Origin: Streptomyces marianii
Lineage (GTDB): Bacteria > Actinomycetota > Actinomycetes > Streptomycetales > Streptomycetaceae
Length of the DNA stretch: 64,000 nt
Assembly (NCBI RefSeq): GCF_005795905.1
Contig: NZ_VAWE01000001.1
Location: 682,001 to 746,000, forward strand
Direction: 5' to 3'
Shown here: positions 37,551 through 45,485 of the stretch, one piece after another
Layout: every line of letters starts with the position of its first letter
How positions within the stretch are numbered: position 1 is the stretch's first letter
Position numbers and translations under genes: made by a program
Notes under the pieces: model-generated
Told to the model about the DNA's origin: nothing
The model's database searches: none
The model's input: only the letters and a program-made list of their open reading frames with translations

Positions 37551-37967
37551 CTATATGCGCAGTACCGACAGCTGTGCGAGCAGGGTCCTGCGGCCGTCCG
37601 GCGGCGGGATCGGCCACAGCGCGTGCCACAGTCGTGCGAGAGCGGAGGCCGTCAGGTCTGCCGGTCGACACGAGGACGCTCCGGCCAGCAGCGCGATGGT
37701 CCACACGGTGAGTACGGCCAAGCAGACGGGCATCGGGTCCATCCCACCGAGAGGTGCCGGGACGTCGGCTCGAGGCGTATGGGTCGCCGTCGGCTCCATG
37801 GTGTCTGCGGGCATGGATGCGGCGGTCATGACTCTGCTGCCGGGCATGTGCGCAGAGCTGTGCTCGACGGGGTGGTCGAGGGTGTGCATCGTGACGATGC
37901 CGAGCAACAGCGCGGCGAACAGCAGTACCCTGCCGCACCAGGCGGTGGTTCCCCGCTGTCCGCTCAT
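37551..37967 (-). CDS. DUF6153-family small membrane protein, copper-locus associated
   Basis: A 138-residue protein. ATG 37967 is chosen because AGAGGGA stands upstream. An N-terminal hydrophobic helix (GRVLLFAALLLGIVTMHTLDH) leads into a His/Met-rich stretch (HPVEHSSAHMPGS...MPADTMEP). A second helix follows (PVCLAVLTVWTIALLAG), then a short basic tail. The role is unknown; Met and His clusters outside the membrane suggest copper binding. It is first in an apparent operon with the multicopper oxidase. Confidence 0.8.
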   Translation of the reverse strand: MSGQRGTTAWCGRVLLFAALLLGIVTMHTLDHPVEHSSAHMPGSRVMTAASMPADTMEPTATHTPRADVPAPLGGMDPMPVCLAVLTVWTIALLAGASSCRPADLTASALARLWHALWPIPPPDGRRTLLAQLSVLRI

Positions 37968-38003
37968 CGCATCCCTCTGAAGCCCAGGACTGACAGTCGC
38001 ACT

Positions 38004-38020
38004 ATACCGCGTGGGGGTAT
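38004..38020. promoter_or_regulatory. CsoR-like operator
   Basis: ATACCGCGTGGGGGTAT is an inverted repeat with ATACC and GGTAT arms, resembling the ATACC(C)...(G)GGTAT pattern known for copper sensor CsoR. It ends 37 bp upstream of the DUF6153 start, in the promoter of the copper cassette. No csoR gene is in the window; the site would be read by a CsoR encoded elsewhere. Confidence 0.55.
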
Positions 38021-38157
38021 CCGCCTCCTCTTGCTCAGTGCGGCGTACTCTGGGCTTGGCCGGTGCAGCTTCCGTCGCTACGGGTTGCCCGCCAGCCACG
38101 GGACGGCCCGCGCTCGGGGGACGGTAGCTCGGGTGCCACCCGTCGACACCGTCGACT

Positions 38158-38244
38158 TCACGTCGGCTCGGTGCACTCGCCGGCCAGCCCGCGCTGCACT
38201 GCGCCGGTGATCCGCGGAGCGTCTTCCACGAGCAGGATCCGCAT
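38158..38244 (-). pseudogene. Response regulator, N-terminal 28 codons only
   Basis: ATG 38244 starts MRILLVEDAPRITGAVQRG, the standard opening of an OmpR-type receiver domain with its acidic pocket (ED), then stops after about 28 codons. A functional response regulator is about 220 residues. It is a truncated remnant next to pieces of a TetR regulator and a sensor kinase. Confidence 0.7.
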
Positions 38245-38258
38245 GGGCACTGTTCCGC

Positions 38259-38500
38259 TCAGTGCGCGGGGCGCAGCCCGGTCAGAGTGACCGCTACGAG
38301 TCGCCGGACCGCGGCTTCGGACGGCAGGCTGCCGGCCGCGGTGAGGGCGTGGAGGCAGTAGGTCGCGAGTTCGGCGGGCGTGACGTCGTCCCGCAGTTGT
38401 CCTGCGGCGGCAACGTCGATCAGCAGGTCCCGGAAGAGGTCGGTGAGTTGCTGCTGCGCGTGGGCGACTCGCTCCCCTCGGTGCAGGAACGAGCAGCGGG
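38259..38500 (-). pseudogene. TetR-family regulator, C-terminal part only
   Basis: The frame reads LHRGERVAHAQQQLTDLFRDLLIDVAAAGQLRDDVTPAELATYCLHALTAAGSLPSEAAVRRLVAVTLTGL (shown in continuous sense; under 20 residues per motif: LTDLFRDLLIDVAAAGQLRD), a TetR C-terminal ligand domain with its last helices. The upstream DNA-binding HTH is absent; sequence before about 38500 is unrelated. The stop is at 38259, 15 bp before the response-regulator start. Confidence 0.6.
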
Positions 38501-38664
38501 TACGGCAACAACCGGCGGCCAGGGAGGGCCAAGCATCTGACTCGGCGGCTCGCTGACGCCGGGAAGCGCGGAGCGGCTGCGCCGTGATGGGCGGCTCGCC
38601 CCAGGACGGACACCACGGCACCGACGGACACCGCAGCATGGACTGAGCTGGAGCCAACACGACC

Positions 38665-38691
38665 GAGGCCCGACGCGTCGCGGCGGGCCTC
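38665..38691. terminator. GC-rich hairpin between remnants
   Basis: GAGGCCCG and CGGGCCTC form an 8-bp stem around an 11-nt loop, followed by CTTCGT. It stands between the TetR and kinase remnants and may be an old terminator. Confidence 0.35.
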
Positions 38692-38740
38692 CTTCGTGCT
38701 GCGCGCGCCAGGGCACCGGACTCATGGGGCGTAGCCGATC

Positions 38741-38938
38741 ATGCCGTCGGCAGTGAAACCGGATGCCCGCTTCCGGTGGCGGTCACGCCGGCTCCCCGCC
38801 GGCCTCCCGGGGCACTATGGCTTGGTCGGCCTCCGCCAGCGCGCCGAACTCCTCGGCGGCACCGTCACCACCGGCCCGACGTCCACCGGTGGGTGCGAAG
38901 TTCGATGCGAGCTTCCAGTGGAACGCCATGACCGGTGA
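38741..38938 (+). pseudogene. Sensor histidine kinase, C-terminal end only
   Basis: The plus strand reads GHYGLVGLRQRAELLGGTV, TTGPTSTGGCEVRCELP and a stop at 38938. This is the G2-box and final strand of NarL/DesK-type (HATPase_c) kinases, where HGL.GLRERAELLGG is diagnostic. About 45 recognisable codons remain, without the H-box or sensor region. With the receiver scrap nearby it suggests a deleted two-component system, although the two point in opposite directions. Confidence 0.7.
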
Positions 38939-39107
38939 AGTGAGGATGTGTCGATCGGCATCGGTGTGGTGCTGTAGAGAACGTCGTAGTCAGATCCCCG
39001 GCACTTCGCTGTCCGGACTCCGGGACGTTCGGCGTGCGCGCTACGCATGCGTGTGGGACCCGCCGGGCGCGCCCCGGGCGGGTCCCACACAAGCGTTCCC
39101 CGCAGCG

Positions 39108-39881
39108 TCAGTGTGCCGGAGCCGATGCGGGCGGCGCCGTCGGGTCCTCCGACGTCGGCCGCTGCGCGCCCCGGGGTTCCAGGACCCGTGCCGCGAGCGG
39201 GCCGAGGATCAGCCCCAGGGCTGCCCAGAGCAGTGCCTGGACACCCAGCGAGGCGAGCCGGAACTCCCAAAGCACCGCGGCCGGGAAGTGCTCGGGGAGC
39301 GCATCCCCGGCCGGGAGGAACGCCATGGCGACCGCAAGGACCGTTACGAACGCGGCGCCTGCCGCCACCGCGGCGTTCCAGGAGCCCCAGCGCGGTGCGA
39401 GGCCACGGCCGAGCAGCAGCGCGCCGACCGCCAGCAGCACGCTGAGGGCGATCATCAGGAGGAACAGCGCGGTGCGCTGGTCGAGGGTCGCCGGGTCGCC
39501 GACGGCGGGCGGGCTGGCAGGGTACTTCAGGAAGGGCACCAGAGCGACGGTGACGAAGCCGCCCAGGGCGATCAGGGCCGCGGTGGCCCTGGCGCCGAAG
39601 CGGCCGATGCGACCCATTGCGAAGCAGAACGCCAGGGCGGTGATACCGCCGAGAGCGATGCCGTAGACGAGGGCGGCCGTGGCCAGTCCCGCGGTCGACT
39701 GCAAGGCGCGGCTGACCAGTTCCTCTTCGCCGTGTTCCTGGGAGTGCGCGGACTCGAAGGCGATGGCGGCGTCAACGCTCGGTTCGCCCACCAGGAAGGC
39801 GAAGCCGAAGGCGGCCAGTCCGGCCAGGACTCCCGCGATCATGCCACGTACCAACAGGGCGCGAACGGTGGCGGAGTTCAT
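39108..39881 (-). CDS. cbtA: Cobalt transporter subunit CbtA
   Basis: A 257-residue membrane protein with about six TM helices: LLVRGMIAGVLAGLAAFGFAF at the start, TAGLATAALVYGIALGGITALAF, then four more. A His-bearing segment, ESAHSQEHGEEELVSRALQ, between TM1 and TM2 is typical of CbtA. It forms a predicted cobalt uptake system with CbtB, encoded 22 bp upstream in the same operon. Expression is probably limited by B12 through the riboswitch ahead of cbtB. ATG 39881 is assigned; the tail after residue 235 is Pro/Ala-rich and variable. Confidence 0.88.
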   Translation of the reverse strand: MNSATVRALLVRGMIAGVLAGLAAFGFAFLVGEPSVDAAIAFESAHSQEHGEEELVSRALQSTAGLATAALVYGIALGGITALAFCFAMGRIGRFGARATAALIALGGFVTVALVPFLKYPASPPAVGDPATLDQRTALFLLMIALSVLLAVGALLLGRGLAPRWGSWNAAVAAGAAFVTVLAVAMAFLPAGDALPEHFPAAVLWEFRLASLGVQALLWAALGLILGPLAARVLEPRGAQRPTSEDPTAPPASAPAH

Positions 39882-39903
39882 CTGTAGTTGCGTCCGTCCC
39901 TTG

Positions 39904-40125
39904 TCAGTGGCAGGGGAAGCCCAGCAGGTGTCGGCCGTCGTGCACCCACTCGTGGACGTTCTCGCCGGAGAACACGGAGAGGGCGCCCTGCTCCGCGCCC
40001 ACGAAGTAGAGCAGCACGAGCATCAGCAGGCCGAAGAAGGCGGCCCAGGGCAGGACGGCCCGCGCCGGCAGTTTCGCCACGGGGGGCGGGGCAAGGGGGG
40101 CAGGGGTGATGGCGGGCTGAGCCAC
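39904..40125 (-). CDS. cbtB: Cobalt transporter subunit CbtB
   Basis: A 73-residue protein with one TM helix (AVLPWAAFFGLLMLVLLYFVG) and a C-terminal HEWVHDGRHLLGFPCH, the His-rich end characteristic of CbtB that likely collects cobalt. GTG 40125 is preceded by GAGGAGG. It is the first gene after a cobalamin riboswitch and is followed by cbtA. Confidence 0.88.
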   Translation of the reverse strand: MAQPAITPAPLAPPPVAKLPARAVLPWAAFFGLLMLVLLYFVGAEQGALSVFSGENVHEWVHDGRHLLGFPCH

Positions 40126-40164
40126 GGCGTACCTCCTCGGGAACACGCGTCCCGCATTGTGTGG

Positions 40165-40350
40165 AGCACATGACGACGGCAGCGGGTCTGACTCACCGGG
40201 CAGCCCTCCCGCAGGGGGAGTTGCCGCTCGGCTCACAGTGGCGCGACCGTGCCGGGTTCTCACCGGGCTTCCGTAGCGCCGTCGTCCTTCCGCAGCAGAG
40301 GGTACAGAAGGCGGCACGGCACGTCGATACCGCCTGCGACCAGGCGGCGG
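40165..40350 (-). promoter_or_regulatory. Cobalamin (B12) riboswitch upstream of cbtBA
   Basis: On the minus strand the leader contains the conserved B12 box: GGAAGCCCGGTGAGAACC, then CGGTCGCGCCACTGTGA (complement of 40233-40275). Downstream lies the usual closing segment GGTGAGTCAGACCCGC. It ends about 40 nt before the cbtB GTG, with a GGAGGGC-type helix and the GAGGAGG ribosome site between. B12 binding should fold the leader so that the ribosome site is masked, lowering cobalt uptake when B12 is plentiful. The exact 5' edge is estimated. Confidence 0.85.
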
Positions 40351-40445
40351 TGACTCTCAACCCCCTGGCATCATCAGGCGCACCACACCCGCACGACCCA
40401 CGCAGGGCTCGGCACGCGGGGACGACGACGGGAAGGTTTCCGGCC

Positions 40446-41042
40446 ATGACGATCCGGCTCTCCCTGCTGTGCGCCGCCGCGGGCCCTGCGGTGCGCGAGG
40501 CCCGGTTCGGCCACGGTCTGCTGGACGAGCGGGGGATGCAAGAGGCCCGCACGGTGGCGGGCGCGCTGCCTGAGGCGTCGCTGCGTTACAGGGCGCCCTC
40601 AGCACGGTGCGAGCAGACCACAAAGGCGGTGGGAATCCCCGCAGCCGTCGAGCCCGCCCTGCGCGACTGTGACTTCGGCCGCTGGAGCGGCCGCAAGCTG
40701 GAGGACGTGGCCGCGACCGATCCCGAGGGCATCTCCGCATGGATGACTGATCCGGACGCGACACCGCACGGTGGAGAGTCCATGTCCTCCCTCCTCCTGC
40801 GCGTCGGCATCTGGATGGACAGCCTGCCCGAAGACTCCGGACGGGTTCTCGCTGTCGTGGAGCCCGCCGTCGTACGCGCCGCAGCCGTTCACGCCCTGAA
40901 CGCTCCGCCCGCGGCTTTGTGGCGCGTTGACGTGCCCCCGCTGTCCCTTCTCACGCTCACCGGGCGAGCGGGACGCTGGAACCTGCGGCTGAGCGTGGTT
41001 TGCCCTCTGCCCGGGGCGCCGTCACCCGGCCTCTCTCCATAG
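40446..41042 (+). CDS. Histidine-phosphatase-fold protein with lost RHG motif
   Basis: A 198-residue protein of the phosphoglycerate-mutase-like fold. Regions ARTVAGALPEASLRYRAPSARCEQTTKAV and LRDCDFGRWSGRKLEDV are recognisable, as is a late VLAVVEPAVVRAAAVHAL, where active members have the second catalytic His. The N-terminal RHG motif reads LLCAAAGPA, so the phospho-accepting histidine is absent. ATG 40446 has GGGAAGG upstream. It diverges from the B12-riboswitch/cbtBA unit, and this family includes CobC-type cobalamin phosphatases, so a link to cobalt/B12 metabolism is possible but the enzyme may be inactive. Confidence 0.75.
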   Translation: MTIRLSLLCAAAGPAVREARFGHGLLDERGMQEARTVAGALPEASLRYRAPSARCEQTTKAVGIPAAVEPALRDCDFGRWSGRKLEDVAATDPEGISAWMTDPDATPHGGESMSSLLLRVGIWMDSLPEDSGRVLAVVEPAVVRAAAVHALNAPPAALWRVDVPPLSLLTLTGRAGRWNLRLSVVCPLPGAPSPGLSP

Positions 41043-41046
41043 GCCG

Positions 41047-41559
41047 ATGCGACAGCCGGGCCCGGTGGTGGCCAGAACGCCCATCGTGCGGCGTAGCGGG
41101 AATCGGTTCTCCGTGAACGCGATGTCCGCGATCAGCACCAAGGGCCGCATGCACTTCATGGTCTTCACTGAGAGCTTCACCGCGGAGGTGATGTGCCGCT
41201 TCCTGGACCGGCTCGCCGGCCACTTCGGCCAAAGGGTCCACCTCGTCGTCGACGGACACTCCGCCCACCGGTCCAAGAAGGTGCGCGACTGGCTCACCGC
41301 CCACCCCGACGACGTTGAGCTGCACTTCCTCCCCGCCTACTCGCCCGAGCTGAACCCCGACGAGCTGGTCAACGCCGACCTCAAGCACAGCCTGCCCCGC
41401 CAGCACCGAGCCCGCGATCAAGCCGAACTCGCCGCCGAAACCCGCCGCTTCTTCCGCCGACGCCAGCGCCAGCGCCAGCGCCAGCCGCACATCGTCCGCG
41501 GATACTTCGGCAGCCCACACGTCCGCTACGTCCTGAACGAGAACCCCATGAGTTTCTGA
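41047..41559 (+). pseudogene. IS630-family transposase, C-terminal part
   Basis: Begins in mid-domain and reads RRSGNRFSVNAMSAISTKGRM, then HLVVDGHSAHRSKKVRDWL and FLPAYSPELNPDELVNADLK, which hold the last two DDE acidic residues of IS630/Tc1-type transposases. The HTH half and the first catalytic Asp are missing; the start is right after the phosphatase stop. A GCCAGC-type hexamer repeated four times (41462-41485) adds an RQRQRQRQ run. It ends LNENPMSF and stop, as intact relatives do. Confidence 0.8.
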
Positions 41560-41604
41560 TCAATAGGGATGCCTGGATGCTCGAGCGCGCAGTCAGGGCC
41601 TGTC

Positions 41605-41765
41605 GGAGCCGTTCAATCTCCAGATGCTGGGCGGCGATTCGGGACAGGGCGCGTTGGCGAATGCGGCCTGGGAGCGGATGCGCTCGGGGTTGTCGCCGAC
41701 GGCGGCATGGTCCCTGAAGCCCCCCACCGACCGACTCGTGGCAGGTATGGGAACAGCGAGAAAAT
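41605..41765 (-). pseudogene. IS110-type transposase scrap
   Basis: The minus strand reads VGDNPERIRSQAAFANAPCPESP followed by a degraded RLNGSDRP. Intact IS110 transposases carry GDNPERL.SEAAFAALCGV.P...SSG...RLNRGGDR here. Only about 45 codons remain, with small deletions. No ends or duplications were found. Confidence 0.5.
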
Positions 41766-41840
41766 GAAACTCACCGCCCTGACGACCCATCAGTAGAGTC
41801 GGCATTGGTCAGCATTGGGTCTACTCGACCTGCCTACAGA

Positions 41841-41880
41841 TGACCACACCCGGTGCTGCCGACAGCACCGGGTGTGGTCA
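41841..41880. terminator. 18-bp perfect-stem hairpin
   Basis: TGACCACACCCGGTGCTG and its exact complement flank a 4-nt loop (CCGA). It lies 90 bp beyond the pirin stop and after the IS scraps, so it probably ends transcripts from either side. No clear T-tract is present. Confidence 0.7.
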
Positions 41881-41970
41881 TCAGAGGAGTGATGCGCCAC
41901 TCTCCGTTTGGCGGGAACGGGGGCGGACGTACCGCGCTCGGCAGGGCGACCAGCCTTTCATCACCCCAGG

Positions 41971-42936
41971 TCAGCGCACCCTACCCCGTGGTTTCAGTGC
42001 AACAGGCGGGAGTTCGGGGGCAGCCAGCCGACCGCCGTCATAACCCTCCACTACGCCGAAACGGGAGCCGCTCACCCACTCTTCGCGAGCGTTTGCGATG
42101 TCCTCGTGGGACCGTCCGATGAAGTTCCACCACATGATGAGTTCCTCCTCGAACGGCTCCCCGCCGAGGAGCATCAGACCGGCGTCCGACTCCGCTCGGA
42201 GGGGCAGTTCACGGCGGCCGCAGCCGAGGTAGAGCATCGAGCCGGGGAGCACGGGAACACCGTCGACACGGGCATCGCCGGACATGGAGAGGACGGCGTA
42301 CTCGAAGTCCGGTTCGAGCGGGACGGCGGTCTCGGTGCCGCGGGCGAGGGCGAGGTCGGCTCCCACGATCGGCGTGTACGTGGAGCCCGGCGACACGGTG
42401 CCGTCGAGCTCGCCGAGGATGACCGTGGCGGTCAGGCCGGGGCCGGTGACCTGCGGGAGCTCGGCGTGGTGCTGGAAGTGGGGTTCCATGTGGCGGTGGG
42501 CGTCGGGCAGGGCCACCCACAACTGGGCTCCGTGGAGGAAGCGGGCGTGGCTCTTCGGGCTCTCCTCGGAGTGGCTGATCGCCCGCCCCGAGGTCATCAG
42601 CCCGAGCTCCTTCGGCCGGATCGTCTGGAGGCTGCCGACGCTGTCCCGGTGCAGCACCTCTCCCTCGTGCAGCCAGCTCACGGTCTGCAGGCCCGTGTGC
42701 GGGTGGGGCGGGACCTGCATCCCGGGCTCGTCGGCGATGTCGTCGGGACCGTAGTGGTCGACGAAGCACCAGGCACCGACCATCCGGCGGCCGAGGTTGG
42801 GGAGCAGCCGGCGGACCTCGGTGGACTCACCGAGCGGCACTCGGCGGGGGGTGAGGAGTTCACGCACCGGATCGGCGACGACGAAGCCCTTGCCGCCGCA
42901 CACGGAGAGCGCAGCCTGACGATCAAGATTGCTCAT
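41971..42936 (-). CDS. Pirin-family cupin protein
   Basis: A 321-residue bicupin. The iron-binding residues of pirins are present: PHPHTGLQTVSWLHEGEVLHRDS (two His), then SGRAISHSEES (His and Glu). ATG 42936 begins MSNLDRQAALSVCGG. Pirins are Fe-dependent cytoplasmic proteins; some are quercetin dioxygenases and others act as redox-sensing co-regulators. It diverges from the TPR gene 146 bp away. The last 50 residues, with EEELIMWWNFIGRSHEDIANAREEW, are the usual pirin C-terminal region. Confidence 0.9.
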   Translation of the reverse strand: MSNLDRQAALSVCGGKGFVVADPVRELLTPRRVPLGESTEVRRLLPNLGRRMVGAWCFVDHYGPDDIADEPGMQVPPHPHTGLQTVSWLHEGEVLHRDSVGSLQTIRPKELGLMTSGRAISHSEESPKSHARFLHGAQLWVALPDAHRHMEPHFQHHAELPQVTGPGLTATVILGELDGTVSPGSTYTPIVGADLALARGTETAVPLEPDFEYAVLSMSGDARVDGVPVLPGSMLYLGCGRRELPLRAESDAGLMLLGGEPFEEELIMWWNFIGRSHEDIANAREEWVSGSRFGVVEGYDGGRLAAPELPPVALKPRGRVR

Positions 42937-43082
42937 GGCGCCCAACCTAGTCCTGTGTGGTGCCGATGCGCCGCAGCACGCGAATGTGGAATATTCAACC
43001 ACCCTCTCGGGGTTGACGGCCTGACGGGGTGGCGGGGCAGCGGACCTTCGAGAGATCCCCGGACGACGGAGAGGAAGATGAA

Positions 43083-43433
43083 GTGAGCGACACCTACTAC
43101 GAGTTCGGGACACCGGCGGAGCGGTGGGACCGCGCGCGGTTCTTCTTCGACGCCAAGGAGTACATGACGGCCGCGCGGATCCTCGACGGCCTCGTCGCCG
43201 AGGCGCCGGAGCAGGTCGCACCGCGGCTGCTGCTGGCCCGCGCCTACTACCACTCGGCCCGACTCGGCAGGGCCGAGACCGAGCTCCTGGCGGTGCTGGA
43301 GCGCGACCCGGTCGAGCACTACGCCCGCCTGATGCTGGGCCGCACGCTGGAGCGGCAGGGCAGGCGCACCGAGGCCGCGCCGCATCTGCGGATGGCGGCG
43401 GCGATGTCCGGGGACCTACCCGACGTGCGGTGA
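43083..43433 (+). CDS. Small tetratricopeptide-repeat protein
   Basis: A 116-residue protein made of about three TPR-like helix pairs: RARFFFDAKEYMTAARILDG, APRLLLARAYYHSARLGRAETEL, and YARLMLGRTLERQGRRTEAAPHL. GTG 43083 follows GAGAGGAAG. It is likely a protein-interaction module in the cytoplasm; no partner is evident. A GGGAC repeat follows its stop. Confidence 0.82.
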   Translation: MSDTYYEFGTPAERWDRARFFFDAKEYMTAARILDGLVAEAPEQVAPRLLLARAYYHSARLGRAETELLAVLERDPVEHYARLMLGRTLERQGRRTEAAPHLRMAAAMSGDLPDVR

Positions 43434-43460
43434 GGCCCGGACCGCGCCCCGGCCCGGCCC

Positions 43461-43490
43461 GGGACGGGACGGGACGGGACGGGACGGGAC
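43461..43490. repeat. Six GGGAC pentanucleotide repeats
   Basis: Six perfect copies of GGGAC stand between the converging stops of the TPR gene (43433) and the disulfide reductase (43502). They are likely slippage-prone, and copy number may vary between strains. Confidence 0.85.
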
Positions 43491-43501
43491 GGCTGAGCCG
43501 G

Positions 43502-44953
43502 TCAGCCGCCCTGGCCGTCCCCGCCGTCCCGGTACGCCTCCAGCAGACGCAGCCACACCTCGCTGATCGTCGGGTACGACGGCACCGCGTGCCACAGCCG
43601 GTCGATCGGCACCTCCCCGGCCACCGCGATCGTGGCCGAGTGGAGCAGCTCGCCGACGCCCGGCCCGACGAACGTGACGCCGAGCAGGATCTCCCGGTCG
43701 AGGTCGACGACCATACGGGCGCGGCCGCGGTAGTTGTCCACGAACAGGCTCGCGCCGGCGACGGCGGCGAGGTCCTTGTCGACGGCGCGCACACGGTGCC
43801 CGGCAGCCCGGGCCTCGGCCAGCGACAGGCCGACCGCGGCCGCCTCCGGGTCGGTGAAGACGACCTGGGGAACGGCGTCGTGGTCGGCCGTCGCCGTGTG
43901 CGCACCCCAGCGGTCCGTCTCCAGCAGAGGGGTGTGCCGGGCGCGCGCAACGATCGCCGCCCCGGCGATCCGGGCCTGGTACTTGCCCTGATGGGTGAGG
44001 AGGGCACGGTGGTTGACGTCGCCGACCCCGTACAGCCACTCGTGGCCGTCCACCCGGCAGCTGTCGTCCACCGCGAGCCAGGAGCCGGGCTCCAGGCCCA
44101 CCGTCTCCAGACCGATGTCCTCGGTGCGCGGGGCGCGGCCGGTGGCGAACAGCACCTCGTCCGCCTCGATCATCTCCCCGTCGTCGAGGACGACGGTGAC
44201 CGGACCGCCGGAGTCGGGCCGGTTGACCGCCGCCACCCGCACGCCGGTCCGTACGGTCGCCCCGGCCTCGGTCAGCGACTCGGCGACGTGCTCACCGACG
44301 AACGGCTCCATACGCGGCAACAGCCCCCCGCCGCGCACCAGCAGGGTCACTTGCGAGCCGAGCCCCTGCCAGGCGGTGGCCATCTCCGTGCCGACGACTC
44401 CCCCGCCCACCACGACGAGCCGGTTCGGCGCCTCGTGCGCGCTGGTCGCCTCGCGGCTGGTCCATGCCCCGGCCCCGGTGAGACCCGGCAGATCCGGCAG
44501 GGCCGCGCGGCTGCCCGTGCACACGGCCACGGCGTGCCGCGCGGTCAGCACATGGTGCTCGCCCTCCGGTCCCTCGACGACGACCTTGCGGGGTCCGTGC
44601 AGCCGGCCCTGGCCGCGGTACAGGCGGGCGCCGATCCCGTCCAGCCAGGAGACCTGGCCGTCGTCCTTCCAGTGCGAGGTCATCTCGTCGCGGTGGGAGA
44701 GGACGGCCTCCGTGTCGAGCGGGCCCTGCACCGACCGGCGCACACCGGGCACCCTGCGCGCGTCGGAGCGTGTGATCACGGGCCGCAGCAGCGCCTTGCT
44801 CGGCATGCACGCCCAGTACGAGCACTCGCCGCCGACCAGCTCGCCCTCCACCACCGCCGTGCTCAGACCGGCGGCCCGTGTGCGGTCCGCGACGTTCTCG
44901 CCGGTCGGCCCGGCCCCCAGCACCACCACGTCGTACTCCACGGCTTCCGTCAT
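43502..44953 (-). CDS. FAD-dependent pyridine nucleotide-disulfide oxidoreductase
   Basis: A 483-residue flavoenzyme of the lipoamide-dehydrogenase / mercuric-reductase family. FAD-binding VVVLGAGPTGENVA opens it, followed by the redox pair GGECSYWACMPSK (C44, C49), the NAD(P) site VVVGGGVVGTEMA, and the second FAD motif LYGVGDVNHRALLTHQGKYQA. The dimer-domain end reads AVPSYPTISEVW in place of the usual H-P-T-x-x-E, so the catalytic His is missing and the natural disulfide substrate is uncertain. ATG 44953 gives MTEAVEYD. It diverges from trxA with a 150-bp spacer. Confidence 0.88.
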   Translation of the reverse strand: MTEAVEYDVVVLGAGPTGENVADRTRAAGLSTAVVEGELVGGECSYWACMPSKALLRPVITRSDARRVPGVRRSVQGPLDTEAVLSHRDEMTSHWKDDGQVSWLDGIGARLYRGQGRLHGPRKVVVEGPEGEHHVLTARHAVAVCTGSRAALPDLPGLTGAGAWTSREATSAHEAPNRLVVVGGGVVGTEMATAWQGLGSQVTLLVRGGGLLPRMEPFVGEHVAESLTEAGATVRTGVRVAAVNRPDSGGPVTVVLDDGEMIEADEVLFATGRAPRTEDIGLETVGLEPGSWLAVDDSCRVDGHEWLYGVGDVNHRALLTHQGKYQARIAGAAIVARARHTPLLETDRWGAHTATADHDAVPQVVFTDPEAAAVGLSLAEARAAGHRVRAVDKDLAAVAGASLFVDNYRGRARMVVDLDREILLGVTFVGPGVGELLHSATIAVAGEVPIDRLWHAVPSYPTISEVWLRLLEAYRDGGDGQGG

Positions 44954-45104
44954 ACGGACAGTCTGGTGCCACGTGTGGAGCGTGGCCACATGGGCAGGCG
45001 GAATACGGCCGTACTCCGCGCCTGTTGTGGCGGACGTCCATCCGGGCCGCGAGGGCGCCGGAGGGACGGGGCCGACCGGACACCCCAGGAAGAGGTAGTA
45101 AGTA

Positions 45105-45485
45105 ATGAGCACTGTCGAGCTCACCAAGGAAAACTTCGATCAGGTCGTCTCCGAGAACGACTTCGTCCTGATCGACTTCTGGGCTTCCTGGTGCGGTCCG
45201 TGTCGCCAGTTCGCCCCGGTGTACGAAAGTGCCTCCGAGCGCCACGAGGACCTCGTCTTCGCGAAGGTCGACACGGAGGCGCAGCCGGAGCTGGCGGCGG
45301 CGTTCGACATCCGTTCCATCCCGACGCTGATGATCGTCCGGGACAACGTCGCGGTCTTCGCGCAGCCGGGCGCGCTGCCCGAGCCCGTCCTGGAGGACGT
45401 GATCGGCCAGGCGCGCGGCCTGGACATGGACGAGGTGCGCAAGTCCATCGAGGACGCGCAGAAGAACGAGGCCACGCAGCAGTGA
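45105..45485 (+). CDS. trxA: Thioredoxin
   Basis: A 126-residue thioredoxin with active site FWASWCGPCRQF (C30, C33) and cis-Pro in SIPTLMIV. It reduces protein disulfides in the cytoplasm. A short acidic C-terminal extension (MDEVRKSIEDAQKNEATQQ) goes beyond the usual 105-110 residues. ATG 45105 has AGGAAGAGG upstream. It shares a promoter region with a divergent flavin disulfide reductase, which may be a redox partner (inference). Confidence 0.93.
   Translation: MSTVELTKENFDQVVSENDFVLIDFWASWCGPCRQFAPVYESASERHEDLVFAKVDTEAQPELAAAFDIRSIPTLMIVRDNVAVFAQPGALPEPVLEDVIGQARGLDMDEVRKSIEDAQKNEATQQ

Noticed and set aside
41047..41880. A complete composite transposon flanked by IS scraps
   Set aside because: The IS630 and IS110 pieces are of different families, both truncated, and no duplications bound them.
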